Shown here in pieces: positions 1 through 8,267 of a DNA stretch of 64,000 nucleotides. Under the pieces are notes generated by a model. The model was not told where the DNA came from. It saw only the letters and a program-made list of their open reading frames with translations, and made no database searches. The stretch covers positions 2,619,054 through 2,683,053 of the forward strand of contig NZ_CP050191.1 of NCBI RefSeq assembly GCF_011745145.1. Direction: 5' to 3'. The stretch's first letter is position 1; each line of letters starts with the position of its first letter. Position numbers and translations under genes: made by a program. The stretch is from Mycobacterium sp. DL440 (GTDB lineage: Bacteria; Actinomycetota; Actinomycetes; Mycobacteriales; Mycobacteriaceae).

Positions 1-844
1 CGCCGAGGTCCAGAGCGGACTTGACCGTCCAGCGTCCGGTGCCCTTCTGCTCGGCCTCGTCCACGATCACGTCGACCAGGGGCTTGCCCGTCTTGGCGTC
101 CACCTGCTTGAGCACCTCTGCGGTGATCTCGACCAGGTAGCTGTCCAGGTCGCCGTTGTTCCACTCGGTGAACACGTCGGCGATCTGTGCCGCATCCAGG
201 CCGAGGCCGTCGCGCAGTAACTGGTAGGCCTCGCCGATCAGCTGCATGTCGGAGTACTCGATGCCGTTGTGCACCATCTTCACGAAGTGTCCGGCGCCGT
301 CCGGGCCGATGTGGGTGCAGCACGGCACGCCGTCGACGTGGGCCGAGATCTCTTCCAGCAGCGGGCCGAGAGACTTGTAGGACTCGGCGGGGCCACCGGG
401 CATGATCGATGGGCCGTTGAGCGCGCCTTCCTCGCCGCCGGAGATGCCCGCGCCGACGAAGTGCAGGCCGCGTTCGCGGATCGCCTTCTCGCGGCGGATG
501 GTGTCGGTGTAGAGGGCGTTGCCGCCGTCGATGATGATGTCGCCGGGCTCCATGGCGTCGGCCAGCTCGTTGATGACGGCATCGGTCGGATCGCCAGCCT
601 TGACCATGATGATCACCCGGCGCGGTTTCTCCAGGGCGTCAAGGAATTCCGCGATCGTCTCGCTGCGCACGAACTTGCCCTCGGACCCGTGCTCGGCCAG
701 CAGCGCATCGGTTTTGGCGATCGACCGGTTGTGCAGTGCGACGGTGTAGCCGTGGTGGGCGAAGTTACGAGCGAGGTTGGATCCCATCACGGCCAGGCCG
801 GTGACTCCGATCTGCGCCGTGCCGGAAGTGCCGGTCTTGCTCAT
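1..844 (-). CDS. gnd: 6-phosphogluconate dehydrogenase, decarboxylating (C-terminus outside window)
   Basis: Oxidative pentose phosphate pathway enzyme that converts 6-phosphogluconate to ribulose 5-phosphate and CO2 with NADP+ reduction. The visible N-terminal 281 residues hold the Rossmann fold (GVTGLAVMGSNLARN), the substrate loop GISGGEEGALNGPS and the catalytic lysine region HFVKMVHNGIEY. The ATG at 844-842 gives the family N-terminus MSKTGTSGTAQIG. The frame stays open to base 1, so about 200 residues lie outside. Its place beside the M56/BlaI pair matches gnd1 (Rv1844c) of M. tuberculosis, as I remember that order. Confidence 0.95.
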   Translation of the reverse strand, partial: MSKTGTSGTAQIGVTGLAVMGSNLARNFAHHGYTVALHNRSIAKTDALLAEHGSEGKFVRSETIAEFLDALEKPRRVIIMVKAGDPTDAVINELADAMEPGDIIIDGGNALYTDTIRREKAIRERGLHFVGAGISGGEEGALNGPSIMPGGPAESYKSLGPLLEEISAHVDGVPCCTHIGPDGAGHFVKMVHNGIEYSDMQLIGEAYQLLRDGLGLDAAQIADVFTEWNNGDLDSYLVEITAEVLKQVDAKTGKPLVDVIVDEAEQKGTGRWTVKSALDLG

Positions 845-895
845 GCAGCAGCCTTTCGTTGTTTTGTTATGTCAGAACGCCTGTTGGACAGGGGT

Positions 896-1867
896 CTATC
901 CCAGTCCGGCGAACAGGCGGTGAAGCTCGGTGAGCCAGGGGACGGCAACGGCGACGGTAGGCACCACCAGCACGGCCGCGGCGGCCAGATAGGCAGTGAC
1001 CGCCATGGCCACGCTGTTGGGCCTGCCGCCGAGGCGTCGCACGCGGATCACGGTGGTCGGCCCACCCGCGGCCAGTGCGCCCGAGGGGGTGCGGCCACTC
1101 GCGCAGGCGACCAGCGCCCTGGCCAGGGGAGTGGGGCCTGCCGTCCGGACCGCGGCGTCGTCGGCCAGCAGTTCGATCAGCAGCCGGACCGCATCCAGCG
1201 CGTTGGCGCTGCGGACGAACCGCGGAAAGGCGGCATGGACGGCGGTGAACATCTCCAGGACCAGGTCATGGCGGGCGCGCAGGTGGGCCCTTTCATGGGT
1301 GAGGATTGCGGTGATCTCGTTGTCGGACAACGTGGTCAACGTTCCCTCGCTCACCACCACACGGCTGCGGACCCCGGGAAGGCAGTAGGCCAGGGGCTGC
1401 GCGACGTCGAGGATGCGCAGCCCGTCACCGGCGAGCGGGCGGTGCGCTGTACAGAGATGCGCCGGCACCGCGTCGCGGGACTTGCTGAGCAGGTCGACCA
1501 TCATGCGGTGATGGGCGCGCCTGCGCCGGGTGGCTACCGCCACCTGGATCACGGCCAGACAGAGCCGCCCCCCGATGAACAGGGTGAGGGTGAAGACCAC
1601 GACGAGCAGCAGCCACAGTGGCCAACCGAGGGCCTCGATCTCGCTGGTGATGGTCGCGGTCGGCCGCCCGTCGGGCCCCGGAACGAACAGCCGGCTCGCG
1701 ATGGCGATACCGGCCGAGAAAGCCGAGAGCACGGCGGCCAGGGCGATTGACTGCCACAGCACGATTGCGGCACGCGGGGCGCGCAGGGGCCACACCGCAC
1801 GTGCCAGCACTGCCGGTACCGGCCCGACCAGGGCCAGCGCGACGAGGGTGAAGGCCAGCGCGGACAC
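896..1867 (-). CDS. M56 (BlaR1-like) membrane metallopeptidase
   Basis: A 323-residue integral membrane protein with hydrophobic segments at about residues 1-25, 35-60, 82-110 and 285-310. The zinc-peptidase motif HERAH lies near residue 190, followed by the acidic ELLADDAAV segment expected of M56 ligands. It lacks the extracellular penicillin-sensor domain of staphylococcal BlaR1, as is usual for the actinobacterial form (Rv1845c type). It sits 14 bases downstream of blaI on the same strand, so the two probably form a peptidase/repressor switch in which the peptidase inactivates BlaI. The signal sensed is not visible from sequence. Confidence 0.85.
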   Translation of the reverse strand: MSALAFTLVALALVGPVPAVLARAVWPLRAPRAAIVLWQSIALAAVLSAFSAGIAIASRLFVPGPDGRPTATITSEIEALGWPLWLLLVVVFTLTLFIGGRLCLAVIQVAVATRRRRAHHRMMVDLLSKSRDAVPAHLCTAHRPLAGDGLRILDVAQPLAYCLPGVRSRVVVSEGTLTTLSDNEITAILTHERAHLRARHDLVLEMFTAVHAAFPRFVRSANALDAVRLLIELLADDAAVRTAGPTPLARALVACASGRTPSGALAAGGPTTVIRVRRLGGRPNSVAMAVTAYLAAAAVLVVPTVAVAVPWLTELHRLFAGLG

Positions 1868-1881
1868 GCCGTAAGTGTCTC

Positions 1882-2298
1882 TCAGTCAGTGCCCGAATTG
1901 CCAGCCGGTGGGGGCAGCTGGTGCTTGCTCTCCAGTTCGGCCAGGGCCCGGCGCAAGGCCTGAGCCTCGTCGGCGCCGACCCTTTCGACGAAATGGACCA
2001 GTGCGGCCTGGCGGCTGCCGGAGTCCGCGGCCTGGTCGAGGGCGTCGACCATCAAGCCGGCGACCAGCTCGTCGCGACCATTTGTGGGCGCGTAGCGGTG
2101 CGCGCGGTCATCGCGGTGCTGCACGACCAGGTTCTTCTTCGCCAGTCGCTGGAGCACCGTCATGATCGTGGTGTAGGCCAAGTCGCGGCGGGCGGCCAGC
2201 GCCTCATGGACTTGGCGCACTGTTTGGGGTTCGGGTGCGGACCACAAGTGGTCCATCACCTCGCGCTCAAGCTCCCCGAGACGCGTCATTTTGGCCAT
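1882..2298 (-). CDS. blaI: BlaI/MecI/CopY-family transcriptional repressor
   Basis: A 138-residue winged-helix repressor. The N-terminal half has the family pattern LGELEREVMDHLW, then VRQVHEALAARRDLAYTTI, the recognition-helix region. The C-terminal half is the dimerisation region, which contains the usual cleavage site in this family. The ATG at 2298-2296 has AGGAGAG about 10 bases upstream. It precedes the M56 peptidase gene and lies beside TACTAC repeats that could be its own operator. The ortholog Rv1846c controls beta-lactamase and respiratory genes in M. tuberculosis (from memory); targets here cannot be read beyond probable autoregulation. Confidence 0.9.
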   Translation of the reverse strand: MAKMTRLGELEREVMDHLWSAPEPQTVRQVHEALAARRDLAYTTIMTVLQRLAKKNLVVQHRDDRAHRYAPTNGRDELVAGLMVDALDQAADSGSRQAALVHFVERVGADEAQALRRALAELESKHQLPPPAGNSGTD

Positions 2299-2332
2299 GT
2301 TCCGTTCACTCTCCTGAGCAGTAAAGCCAGCG

Positions 2333-2360
2333 TACTACGGGTTTACTACCGCGCGTCGTA
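2333..2360. promoter_or_regulatory. candidate BlaI operator
   Basis: Two TACTAC copies (2333-2338 and 2344-2349), then GTCGTA (2355-2360), a one-mismatch inverted partner of TACTAC. BlaI-family operators are dyads built on TACTA/TAGTA-type halves. The site is 35-62 bases upstream of blaI, a normal position for autorepression. Assignment rests on motif and place only. Confidence 0.5.
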
Positions 2361-2477
2361 TGTATCCGGCGTGGATCTCCGGCCTGTCTTCTGCATCGGT
2401 TTAGGGCAAGGTCAGCGCCCTTTATCGGGCATCTTGTGAATCCAGTCACAGGGGGTAGCTCTCGTGCTTCACGTGAC

Positions 2478-2496
2478 TATAGTAAGGCTAACCTAA
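2478..2496 (+). promoter_or_regulatory. IdeR (iron) box upstream of the gene at 2523
   Basis: TATAGTAAGGCTAACCTAA matches 15 of 19 positions of the mycobacterial IdeR consensus TTAGGTTAGSCTAACCTAA, with the whole right half intact. It ends 26 bases before the ATG at 2523, which predicts repression of that gene in high iron. Confidence 0.75.
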
Positions 2497-2522
2497 GTCA
2501 AACTGGAGCCTTCGGAGGTGAC

Positions 2523-3293
2523 ATGACGGTCTTGATCGAAGATCCGCTGATCGCGGGTATGGCTATCGAGCGGACGCTGCCGCTGCACGAGTCGAGTCGG
2601 CGTCTACGTGAGCTGTACGCGGAGTGTCCGCGGGTCTACGGCGTGGCCGTGGTGGGCGACCTGTCGCGCCGGCGGTGGTGGCCTCTGACCGAGGCGCTGT
2701 CCGCCGATCGGTTGCAGGGGATGTTCGACGCCGCGATGGCCGAGACGGGCAATCGGGCCGCGGTGGCCCAGCAGCTGGCCGCCACGTTCACCCATGTGGT
2801 CATCGGTCGGGTGGTGCCGCTCCTGGTACTCGAAGGACGCGCCTGGGACACCGGTCTGGAGAACCTGTGGGTCCACGTCGACTCCGAGGGTGCGATCGAC
2901 TGGGTCGGTGTCGTGGACCCGACCCTGCGCGGCCTGCCGGGGGATCCGTGCTTTTCCGGCCGGGCCGCCCGGCTGGCCAGTGCGTCCCGTGACGGGATCG
3001 TCGCGTTGCCCAGTGAGGCGGCGTTGACGACGTGGGTAGCCCATCGCAGCCATCGGGCGCTTGAGCCGTTGTTCGCCCGCTTGGTCGAGATCAGTGACGG
3101 CGCGATTTCGGCCGCGGCCATGTGGCACATGGTGGGCGCGGCTGTGGTCGGCGCGGCCACCCAGGTCCCGCTGCTGGCCGGGTCGAGTGAGGTCGTGAGC
3201 ATGAGGCGCGGGCAGGCGGTGCTCGATGCCCTGGTCGGTTTCGGCCTGCCGGTCCGGGGCTGTGGCCGGGCGGGGAAGGTCTTGCTTAATTAG
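2523..3293 (+). CDS. IdeR-box-controlled protein, weakly FhuF-like (possible siderophore-iron reductase relative)
   Basis: A 256-residue soluble protein. The ATG at 2523 follows GGAGG at 2515-2519. I do not recognise it firmly. The overall pattern, with a central region around VVIGRVVPLLVLEGRAWD and an end reading LVGFGLPVRGCGRAG, recalls the FhuF siderophore-iron reductase family. The C-terminal Cys-Cys...Cys-x-x-Cys cluster that binds 2Fe-2S in FhuF is absent; only one Cys remains near the end. The gene sits behind a good IdeR box, and its TAG stop (3291-3293) lies inside the next IdeR box. An iron-starvation role is inferred from regulation; the reductase activity is doubtful. Confidence 0.5.
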   Translation: MTVLIEDPLIAGMAIERTLPLHESSRRLRELYAECPRVYGVAVVGDLSRRRWWPLTEALSADRLQGMFDAAMAETGNRAAVAQQLAATFTHVVIGRVVPLLVLEGRAWDTGLENLWVHVDSEGAIDWVGVVDPTLRGLPGDPCFSGRAARLASASRDGIVALPSEAALTTWVAHRSHRALEPLFARLVEISDGAISAAAMWHMVGAAVVGAATQVPLLAGSSEVVSMRRGQAVLDALVGFGLPVRGCGRAGKVLLN

Positions 3294-3308
3294 GATAGCC
3301 TTGCCTAG
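3290..3308 (+). promoter_or_regulatory. IdeR (iron) box of the MrsI small RNA
   Basis: TTAGGATAGCCTTGCCTAG matches 15 of 19 IdeR consensus positions. A possible -10 hexamer TAGTAT (3306-3311) overlaps its right end, so bound IdeR would block transcription of the RNA that follows. Confidence 0.75.
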
Positions 3309-3317
3309 TATGTAGAT

Positions 3318-3414
3318 ACGAGGCTAACGGACCGTGCCGGAGTCCTGAGGGCTGCAGAGACCCCCGGTCCGCTCGAGGGCGGGTTCCGCGTTTGATACGC
3401 GGGACCCGCCCGCA
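3318..3414 (+). ncRNA. mrsI: MrsI iron-sparing small regulatory RNA (predicted)
   Basis: There is no good reading frame here, but strong structure. Stem CGGACCG/CGGTCCG (3328-3334 with 3365-3371) encloses a loop containing TGAGGGCTG (3346-3354), and a 14-base-pair terminator hairpin follows (3377-3411). From the likely -10 the transcript would start near 3318 and run to about 3414, roughly 100 nt. The position between blaI (Rv1846c) and the Rv1847 homolog, and the IdeR box, match MrsI (ncRv11846), the published IdeR-controlled sRNA of M. tuberculosis that represses non-essential iron proteins such as bfrA. The loop motif is exactly complementary to the bfrA leader at 48682-48690. Ends are inferred. 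Confidence 0.75.
3377..3411 (+). terminator. intrinsic terminator of MrsI
   Basis: Hairpin of 14 pairs: GGGCGGGTTCCGCG, loop TTTGATA, CGCGGGACCCGCCC, with one G-U wobble. ATCTTTG follows. The U run is short, as is common in mycobacteria. Confidence 0.75.
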
Positions 3415-3449
3415 TCTTTGTGGCGATACGGCGTGTAGACACGAGGGCT

Positions 3450-3851
3450 GTGACCACTGAAACCCCTGAAGGCTTGGGCAAAGGCTTCGACACCGAACTG
3501 GGCCTGACCTACCTCGAGCTCACGCCCGACGGCGGCCGCGCGCAGCTGACGATTCACGACAAGCTGCTGCAGCCCTGGGGCATCGTGCACGGCGGCGTGT
3601 ACTGCTCGATCGTCGAGAGCCTGGCCAGCGTGTCGGGCCACATCTGGCTGTCGGAGAACGGCGGCGGCACCGTGGTCGGGGTCAACAACAACACCGATTT
3701 CCTGCGCGCCATCGGATCCGGCACTGTCACAGCGGTTTCCACGCCGATCCACCGAGGTCGTCGGCAGCAGCTGTGGCTGATCACCATCACCGACGAGAAC
3801 GACAAGCTCGTGGCCCGCGGTCAGGTGCGACTGCAGAACATCGCCGAGTAG
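3450..3851 (+). CDS. PaaI-family hotdog thioesterase (Rv1847-like)
   Basis: A 133-residue single hotdog-fold protein, probably hydrolysing an acyl- or aryl-CoA thioester. The signature PWGIVHGGVYCSIVES covers the family catalytic/substrate loop; the second half has VVGVNNNTDFLRA and the ribbon around TPIHRGRRQQLWLI. GTG at 3450 is preferred over GTG at 3420: it gives the compact family N-terminus, and the earlier one lies only 9 bases after the MrsI hairpin. The gene is the immediate upstream neighbour of ureA, as Rv1847 is in M. tuberculosis, but no link to urea use is evident. Confidence 0.85.
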   Translation: MTTETPEGLGKGFDTELGLTYLELTPDGGRAQLTIHDKLLQPWGIVHGGVYCSIVESLASVSGHIWLSENGGGTVVGVNNNTDFLRAIGSGTVTAVSTPIHRGRRQQLWLITITDENDKLVARGQVRLQNIAE

Positions 3852-3911
3852 CGCTTCGGGCGCGACGGCGAGCGCTGCCGATCCCCGCTCGTCATGGCAG
3901 GATCGCGCACT

Positions 3912-4214
3912 ATGCGTTTGACCCCGCATGAGCAGGATCGTCTGCTCATCTCCTATGCCGCGGACCTGGCGCGGCGCAGACAAGCCCGCGGCTTGTTGCT
4001 CAACCATCCCGAGGCCGTGGCGGTGATCACCGATCACCTGCTGGAAGGCGCCCGCGACGGTCGGACGGTTGCGGAGTTGATGGTGAGCGGACGCGATGTG
4101 CTGACCCGCGCGCAGGTCATGGAGGGAGTGCCCGAGATGCTGCACGACGTCCAGGTCGAGGCCACTTTCCCGGACGGCACCAAGCTGGTCACCGTCCACA
4201 ACCCGATCTCGTGA
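3912..4214 (+). CDS. ureA: urease gamma subunit
   Basis: A 100-residue small urease subunit. [20 protein letters not shown] is the family N-terminus, and the end [13 protein letters not shown] is diagnostic. The ATG at 3912 gives the standard length; the ATG at 3894 adds six unsupported residues. It is the first gene of ureABCFGD and its stop overlaps the ureB GTG. It assembles with UreB and UreC into the cytoplasmic nickel urease that splits urea to ammonia and carbamate. Confidence 0.97.
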   Translation: MRLTPHEQDRLLISYAADLARRRQARGLLLNHPEAVAVITDHLLEGARDGRTVAELMVSGRDVLTRAQVMEGVPEMLHDVQVEATFPDGTKLVTVHNPIS

Positions 4215-4537
4215 GCCGCGCTGTGATCCCCGGTGAGATCGTGTTCGGTGAGGGTGACATCGCGCTCAATTCCGGTGCGCCACGGCTGATTCTCGACATC
4301 GTCAACACCGGCGACCGGCCGGTGCAGGTAGGCAGTCATGTACACCTGCCACAAGCCAACGCCGCGTTGGACTTCGACCGCGCGGCCGCCCGAGGGCATC
4401 GCCTCGACATCCCGGCCGGTACCGCGGTTCGCTTCGAACCAGGTGTGGCCCAGCGCGTTTCACTGGTGCCGCTCGGCGGCGCCCGTGAGGTGTACGGAAT
4501 CAGTCTCGACGCGCCCGGCAGATTGGATGCCCAATGA
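4211..4537 (+). CDS. ureB: urease beta subunit
   Basis: A 108-residue subunit beginning with the typical [15 protein letters not shown]. It carries the conserved [15 protein letters not shown] and the [13 protein letters not shown] core. Start GTG 4211 overlaps the ureA stop (GTGA) and its stop overlaps the ureC ATG (ATGA), so the three structural subunits are translationally coupled. No enzymatic residues; it is a structural part of the urease trimer unit. Confidence 0.97.
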   Translation: MSRAVIPGEIVFGEGDIALNSGAPRLILDIVNTGDRPVQVGSHVHLPQANAALDFDRAAARGHRLDIPAGTAVRFEPGVAQRVSLVPLGGAREVYGISLDAPGRLDAQ

Positions 4538-6255
4538 CCGAGCTGACCCGTGCGCGCTACGCGGCGCTGTTCGGCCCGACCGCCGGTGACCGGATCCGGT
4601 TGGCCGACACCGACCTTTTCGTCGAGATCACCGAGGACCGCAGCGGCGGACCCCGGCACGCCGGTGACGAGGCGGTGTTCGGCGGTGGCAAGGTACTGCG
4701 CGAGTCGATGGGCCAGTCGAGGGCAACCCGCGCGGACGGCGCACCGGACACCGTCATCACCGGTGCGGTGATCATCGACCACTGGGGAATCATCAAGGCC
4801 GACATCGGGATCCGTGACGGACGCATCGTGGGGATCGGTAAGGCCGGCAATCCCGACATCATGACCGGGGTGCATCCTGCGCTGGTCGTCGGTCCCTCGA
4901 CCGAGATCATCGGGGGCAACGGCCGCATCCTGACCGCGGGCGCGATCGACTGTCACGTCCACCTGATCTGTCCGCAGCTCATGGCGGAAGCACTCGGCGG
5001 CGGCATCACCACGATCGTGGCCGGCGGAACCGGTCCGGCCGAGGGCAGTAAGGCCACCACGGTCACCCCGGGCGCCTGGCACCTGGCCAGAATGCTGGAG
5101 TCGCTCGACTCCTGGCCGCTCAACGTCGCGCTGCTGGGCAAGGGCAACACCGTCAGCGCCGAGGCGATGTGGGAGCAGCTGCGCGGTGGCGCAGCGGGAT
5201 TCAAGCTGCACGAGGACTGGGGCACCACGCCCGCGGCTATCGATGCCTGCCTGACGGTCGCCGAAGCCGCCGGGGTGCAAGCCAACATCCACACCGACAC
5301 CCTCAATGAGGCCGGGTTCGTCGAGGACACGCTGGCCGCGATCAAGGGCCGCGGTATCCACGCGTATCACACCGAGGGCGCCGGTGGCGGGCACGCACCC
5401 GACATCATCACCGTCGCCTCGCACCCGAATGTGCTGCCCAGCTCCACCAATCCGACCCGGCCGCACACCGTCAACACCCTCGACGAGCACCTCGACATGC
5501 TCATGGTGTGCCATCACCTGAATCCGAGCGTGCCCGAGGACCTGGCATTCGCCGAGAGCCGGATCCGACCGTCGACGATCGCGGCAGAGGATCTGCTGCA
5601 CGACATCGGGGCCATCTCGATGATCGGCAGCGACTCCCAGGCGATGGGCCGGATCGGCGAGGTGGTGTTGCGGACCTGGCAGACCGCTCACGTGATGAAG
5701 GGCAGGCGTGGCGCGCTGGAAGGCGACGGTGCGGCGGACAACAACCGCGTCCGCCGGTACGTCGCGAAATACACCATCTGCCCGGCCATCGCCCACGGTC
5801 TCGACGATGAGGTCGGTTCGGTCGAGGTCGGCAAGCTCGCCGATCTGGTGTTGTGGGAACCCGCATTCTTCGGGGTGCGCCCGCACGCGGTGCTCAAGGG
5901 CGGCATGATCACCTGGGCGGCGATGGGCGATGCCAACGCCTCGATCCCTACCCCGCAGCCGGTGCTCCCGCGGCCGATGTTCGGCGCGGCGCCCGCCGCG
6001 GCGGCCGCCACGTCGGTGCACTTCGTCGCGCCGCAGGCGATCGAGGACGGTCTGGCAGATCGTCTCGACATCCGCCGAAAGCTGGCTGCGGTCAAGAATG
6101 TTCGGCGGGTCGGGAAGGCCCAGATGCCACTCAATGATGCGATGCCGCACATCGAGGTCGATCCGGACACGTTCACCGTCCGGATCGACGGGCAGGTGTG
6201 GCAGGAACAGCCTGCGGTGGAACTGCCCATGGCGCAACGATATTTCCTGTTCTGA
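4534..6255 (+). CDS. ureC: urease alpha (catalytic) subunit
   Basis: A 573-residue nickel amidohydrolase, normal length for UreC. Visible are the nickel-ligand motif [10 protein letters not shown] (near residue 140), the carbamylated lysine in FKLHEDWG (near 220), [20 protein letters not shown], and the mobile flap with catalytic histidine MVCHHLNPS (near 325). [11 protein letters not shown] carries the last metal-ligand aspartate region. All key residues appear intact. Start ATG 4534 overlaps the ureB stop. Nickel must be loaded by UreDFG, encoded directly downstream. Confidence 0.98.
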   Translation: MTELTRARYAALFGPTAGDRIRLADTDLFVEITEDRSGGPRHAGDEAVFGGGKVLRESMGQSRATRADGAPDTVITGAVIIDHWGIIKADIGIRDGRIVGIGKAGNPDIMTGVHPALVVGPSTEIIGGNGRILTAGAIDCHVHLICPQLMAEALGGGITTIVAGGTGPAEGSKATTVTPGAWHLARMLESLDSWPLNVALLGKGNTVSAEAMWEQLRGGAAGFKLHEDWGTTPAAIDACLTVAEAAGVQANIHTDTLNEAGFVEDTLAAIKGRGIHAYHTEGAGGGHAPDIITVASHPNVLPSSTNPTRPHTVNTLDEHLDMLMVCHHLNPSVPEDLAFAESRIRPSTIAAEDLLHDIGAISMIGSDSQAMGRIGEVVLRTWQTAHVMKGRRGALEGDGAADNNRVRRYVAKYTICPAIAHGLDDEVGSVEVGKLADLVLWEPAFFGVRPHAVLKGGMITWAAMGDANASIPTPQPVLPRPMFGAAPAAAAATSVHFVAPQAIEDGLADRLDIRRKLAAVKNVRRVGKAQMPLNDAMPHIEVDPDTFTVRIDGQVWQEQPAVELPMAQRYFLF

Positions 6256-6269
6256 TGTGTAGCTTCTAG

Positions 6270-6905
6270 ATGACCAGCCTGGCAACACTTCTGACCCTGG
6301 CCGATTCGCGGCTGCCGACGGGCGGGCATGTGCACTCCGGCGGTGTCGAGGAGGCAGTGACCAGCGGCCTGCTCACCGACCTCACCACGTTGCGCGCCTA
6401 TCTGGTCCGGCGCATCCGTACCAGCGGGGTGGTCGCTGCCTCGGTGGCGGTGGCAGTACACACCGGGGCCCTGGACCCCGAGGCTGCCGATGCCGAGACC
6501 GATGCCCGCACACCGGCTCCGGCGGCGCGTGACGCTTCCCGTGCCCAGGGCCGCGGACTGGTCCGGTTGGCCAGGCGGGTCTGGCCGTTGCAGTCGTGGC
6601 AGATGCTCGGTCCCCGGCCGCACCTGCCGGTTGCGGCCGGCGCGGTTGGCGCGGCGGCCGGGCTGGATCCGGATCAGACGGCACTGTCGGTGGTCTACAC
6701 CACCATGACGGGTTCGGCCACTGCTGCGCAGCGGTTGCTCGCGTTGGACCCCGCTGATGTCGCGGCCCTGACCTTCGAGCTGTCCGGGTTGTGTGACGAG
6801 GTGACGGCCGAGGCGGTCACCGGGTTGGCCGACCTGTCCGATCCGCTGCTCGACGTCCTGGCGCAGCGTCACACCGAACGCGACCGGCCGCTGTTCGCCT
6901 CCTAG
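6270..6905 (+). CDS. ureF: urease accessory protein UreF
   Basis: A 211-residue helical accessory protein. The N-terminus [19 protein letters not shown] is the UreF signature. It forms the UreDF platform on apo-urease that gates UreG GTP hydrolysis during nickel insertion. It lies 14 bases after ureC and 28 bases before ureG. Order C-F-G-D with no ureE matches other mycobacteria. Confidence 0.93.
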   Translation: MTSLATLLTLADSRLPTGGHVHSGGVEEAVTSGLLTDLTTLRAYLVRRIRTSGVVAASVAVAVHTGALDPEAADAETDARTPAPAARDASRAQGRGLVRLARRVWPLQSWQMLGPRPHLPVAAGAVGAAAGLDPDQTALSVVYTTMTGSATAAQRLLALDPADVAALTFELSGLCDEVTAEAVTGLADLSDPLLDVLAQRHTERDRPLFAS

Positions 6906-6933
6906 CTCTGTCACCGCACTCGAAAGGCCCACC

Positions 6934-7620
6934 ATGCCACCGCATTTCCTCGACGGCGAACCGCACACCCACGTGGACCGGCCCAAGCGGGTACGTCAGC
7001 CCGGTGAGCCGCTGCGCATCGGTGTCGGCGGTCCGGTCGGGTCCGGCAAGACCGCCCTGGTGGCGGCGCTGTGCCGGCAGCTGCGCGAGGAGTTGTCGCT
7101 GGCGGTGTTGACCAACGACATCTACACCACCGAGGATGCCGACTTCCTGCGCCGGCACGCGGTGCTGCCCGACGAGCGGATCGCCGCGGTACAGACCGGG
7201 GGATGCCCGCACACTGCCATCCGTGACGACATCACCGCGAACCTGGATGCGATCGACGATCTGATCGAGGCCAACCCGGCACTGGATCTCATCCTCGTCG
7301 AATCCGGCGGCGACAACCTCACGGCGACGTTCTCGTCGGGGCTGGTGGATGTGCAGATCTTCGTCGTCGACGTGGCCGGGGGAGACAAAGTGCCGCGCAA
7401 GGGCGGCCCCGGTGTCACGTACTCGGACCTGCTGGTGGTCAACAAAACCGATCTCGCGCCGCTGGTGGGTGCCGATCTGGACGTGATGCGCCGCGATGCG
7501 GCGAAGGCCCGCGCACACCGGCCGACTGCGCTGGTTTCGCTGACCGACGATCCGACAGCGGGCCCGGTACTGGCGTGGGTGCGCGAACAGTTGACGGCCG
7601 CGCAGGCACCGCCGTCGTGA
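6934..7620 (+). CDS. ureG: urease accessory GTPase UreG
   Basis: A 228-residue SIMIBI-class GTPase. P-loop [17 protein letters not shown] lies near residues 29-45, [13 protein letters not shown] is the nickel-binding/switch region, VESGGDNL the Walker B region, and [15 protein letters not shown] the guanine-specificity NKxD. The nickel Cys-Pro-His motif is present as [13 protein letters not shown] hydrolysis drives nickel transfer into UreC. Its TGA overlaps the ureD ATG. Confidence 0.96.
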   Translation: MPPHFLDGEPHTHVDRPKRVRQPGEPLRIGVGGPVGSGKTALVAALCRQLREELSLAVLTNDIYTTEDADFLRRHAVLPDERIAAVQTGGCPHTAIRDDITANLDAIDDLIEANPALDLILVESGGDNLTATFSSGLVDVQIFVVDVAGGDKVPRKGGPGVTYSDLLVVNKTDLAPLVGADLDVMRRDAAKARAHRPTALVSLTDDPTAGPVLAWVREQLTAAQAPPS

Positions 7621-8267
7621 TGCACTCCGCCGTCGTGATCGTGGCCTCGCCGGGGCGGTTGCCGCGGATCGAGGCGCGCGGCGGTCTGGCCGGACGATGC
7701 ACCGAACCCGACACGGTGCACCTGGTCTCCACGGCTGCCACCCCGCTCGGCGGCGACACCATGACTTTCCGGGTGGTGGTGGAACCCGGTGCCCGGCTGC
7801 GGATTCGCGCCGCTGCGGCAACAATGGTGCTGCCCGGCGGGGCTACTCTGCAGTCGACGGCGCACTGGGAGCTGGAGATCGTGGGGCAGTTGGATCTCGA
7901 TCCGCAGCCGACCGTCGTGGCCGGGGGTTCGTCGCATCGCAGTACCACGCGACTGCAGCTGGCCGAGTCCGCACGGGTGCGGATCCGGGAGCGGGTACAG
8001 ATCGGCAGATCTGGTGAGCGGGAAGGTTTCTGGTCGTCAGCGATGCATGCCGACGTCGCTTCGGCGCCGTTGTTGCGTCACCGCATCGAACTCGGATGCG
8101 GGGCAGTGGCCGATGACGCATTGGCCGCCCCTCGCGCCTGCATCAGCGAATTGCGTTATCCGGCACCCATATTCGAGGCTCCCGGAACCGTGCTGGCGCT
8201 GGCCGCCGGTGGCAGCCTGGCCACCTGGCAAGGTGACCGGCTGCCGCCTGACGCCGCAGGGTCCTAG
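7620..8267 (+). CDS. ureD: urease accessory protein UreD
   Basis: A 215-residue accessory protein that scaffolds UreF and UreG on urease. It is shorter than the ~270-residue enterobacterial UreD, which is usual in mycobacteria (UreD/UreH type). Typical patterns are HLVSTAATPLGGDTM, VEPGARLRIRAAAATM and ERVQIGRSGE. Start ATG 7620 overlaps the ureG stop as TGATG. The end overlaps the end of convergent ndh by four bases. Confidence 0.88.
   Translation: MHSAVVIVASPGRLPRIEARGGLAGRCTEPDTVHLVSTAATPLGGDTMTFRVVVEPGARLRIRAAAATMVLPGGATLQSTAHWELEIVGQLDLDPQPTVVAGGSSHRSTTRLQLAESARVRIRERVQIGRSGEREGFWSSAMHADVASAPLLRHRIELGCGAVADDALAAPRACISELRYPAPIFEAPGTVLALAAGGSLATWQGDRLPPDAAGS

Noticed and set aside
269..1750. 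Long forward frame opposite gnd and the M56 gene
   Set aside because: Composition is that of an antisense shadow in GC-rich DNA; gnd and the M56 peptidase on the other strand are clear homologs.
4336..6288. 650-codon minus-strand frame opposite ureC
   Set aside because: Antisense shadow; ureC has all active-site motifs.
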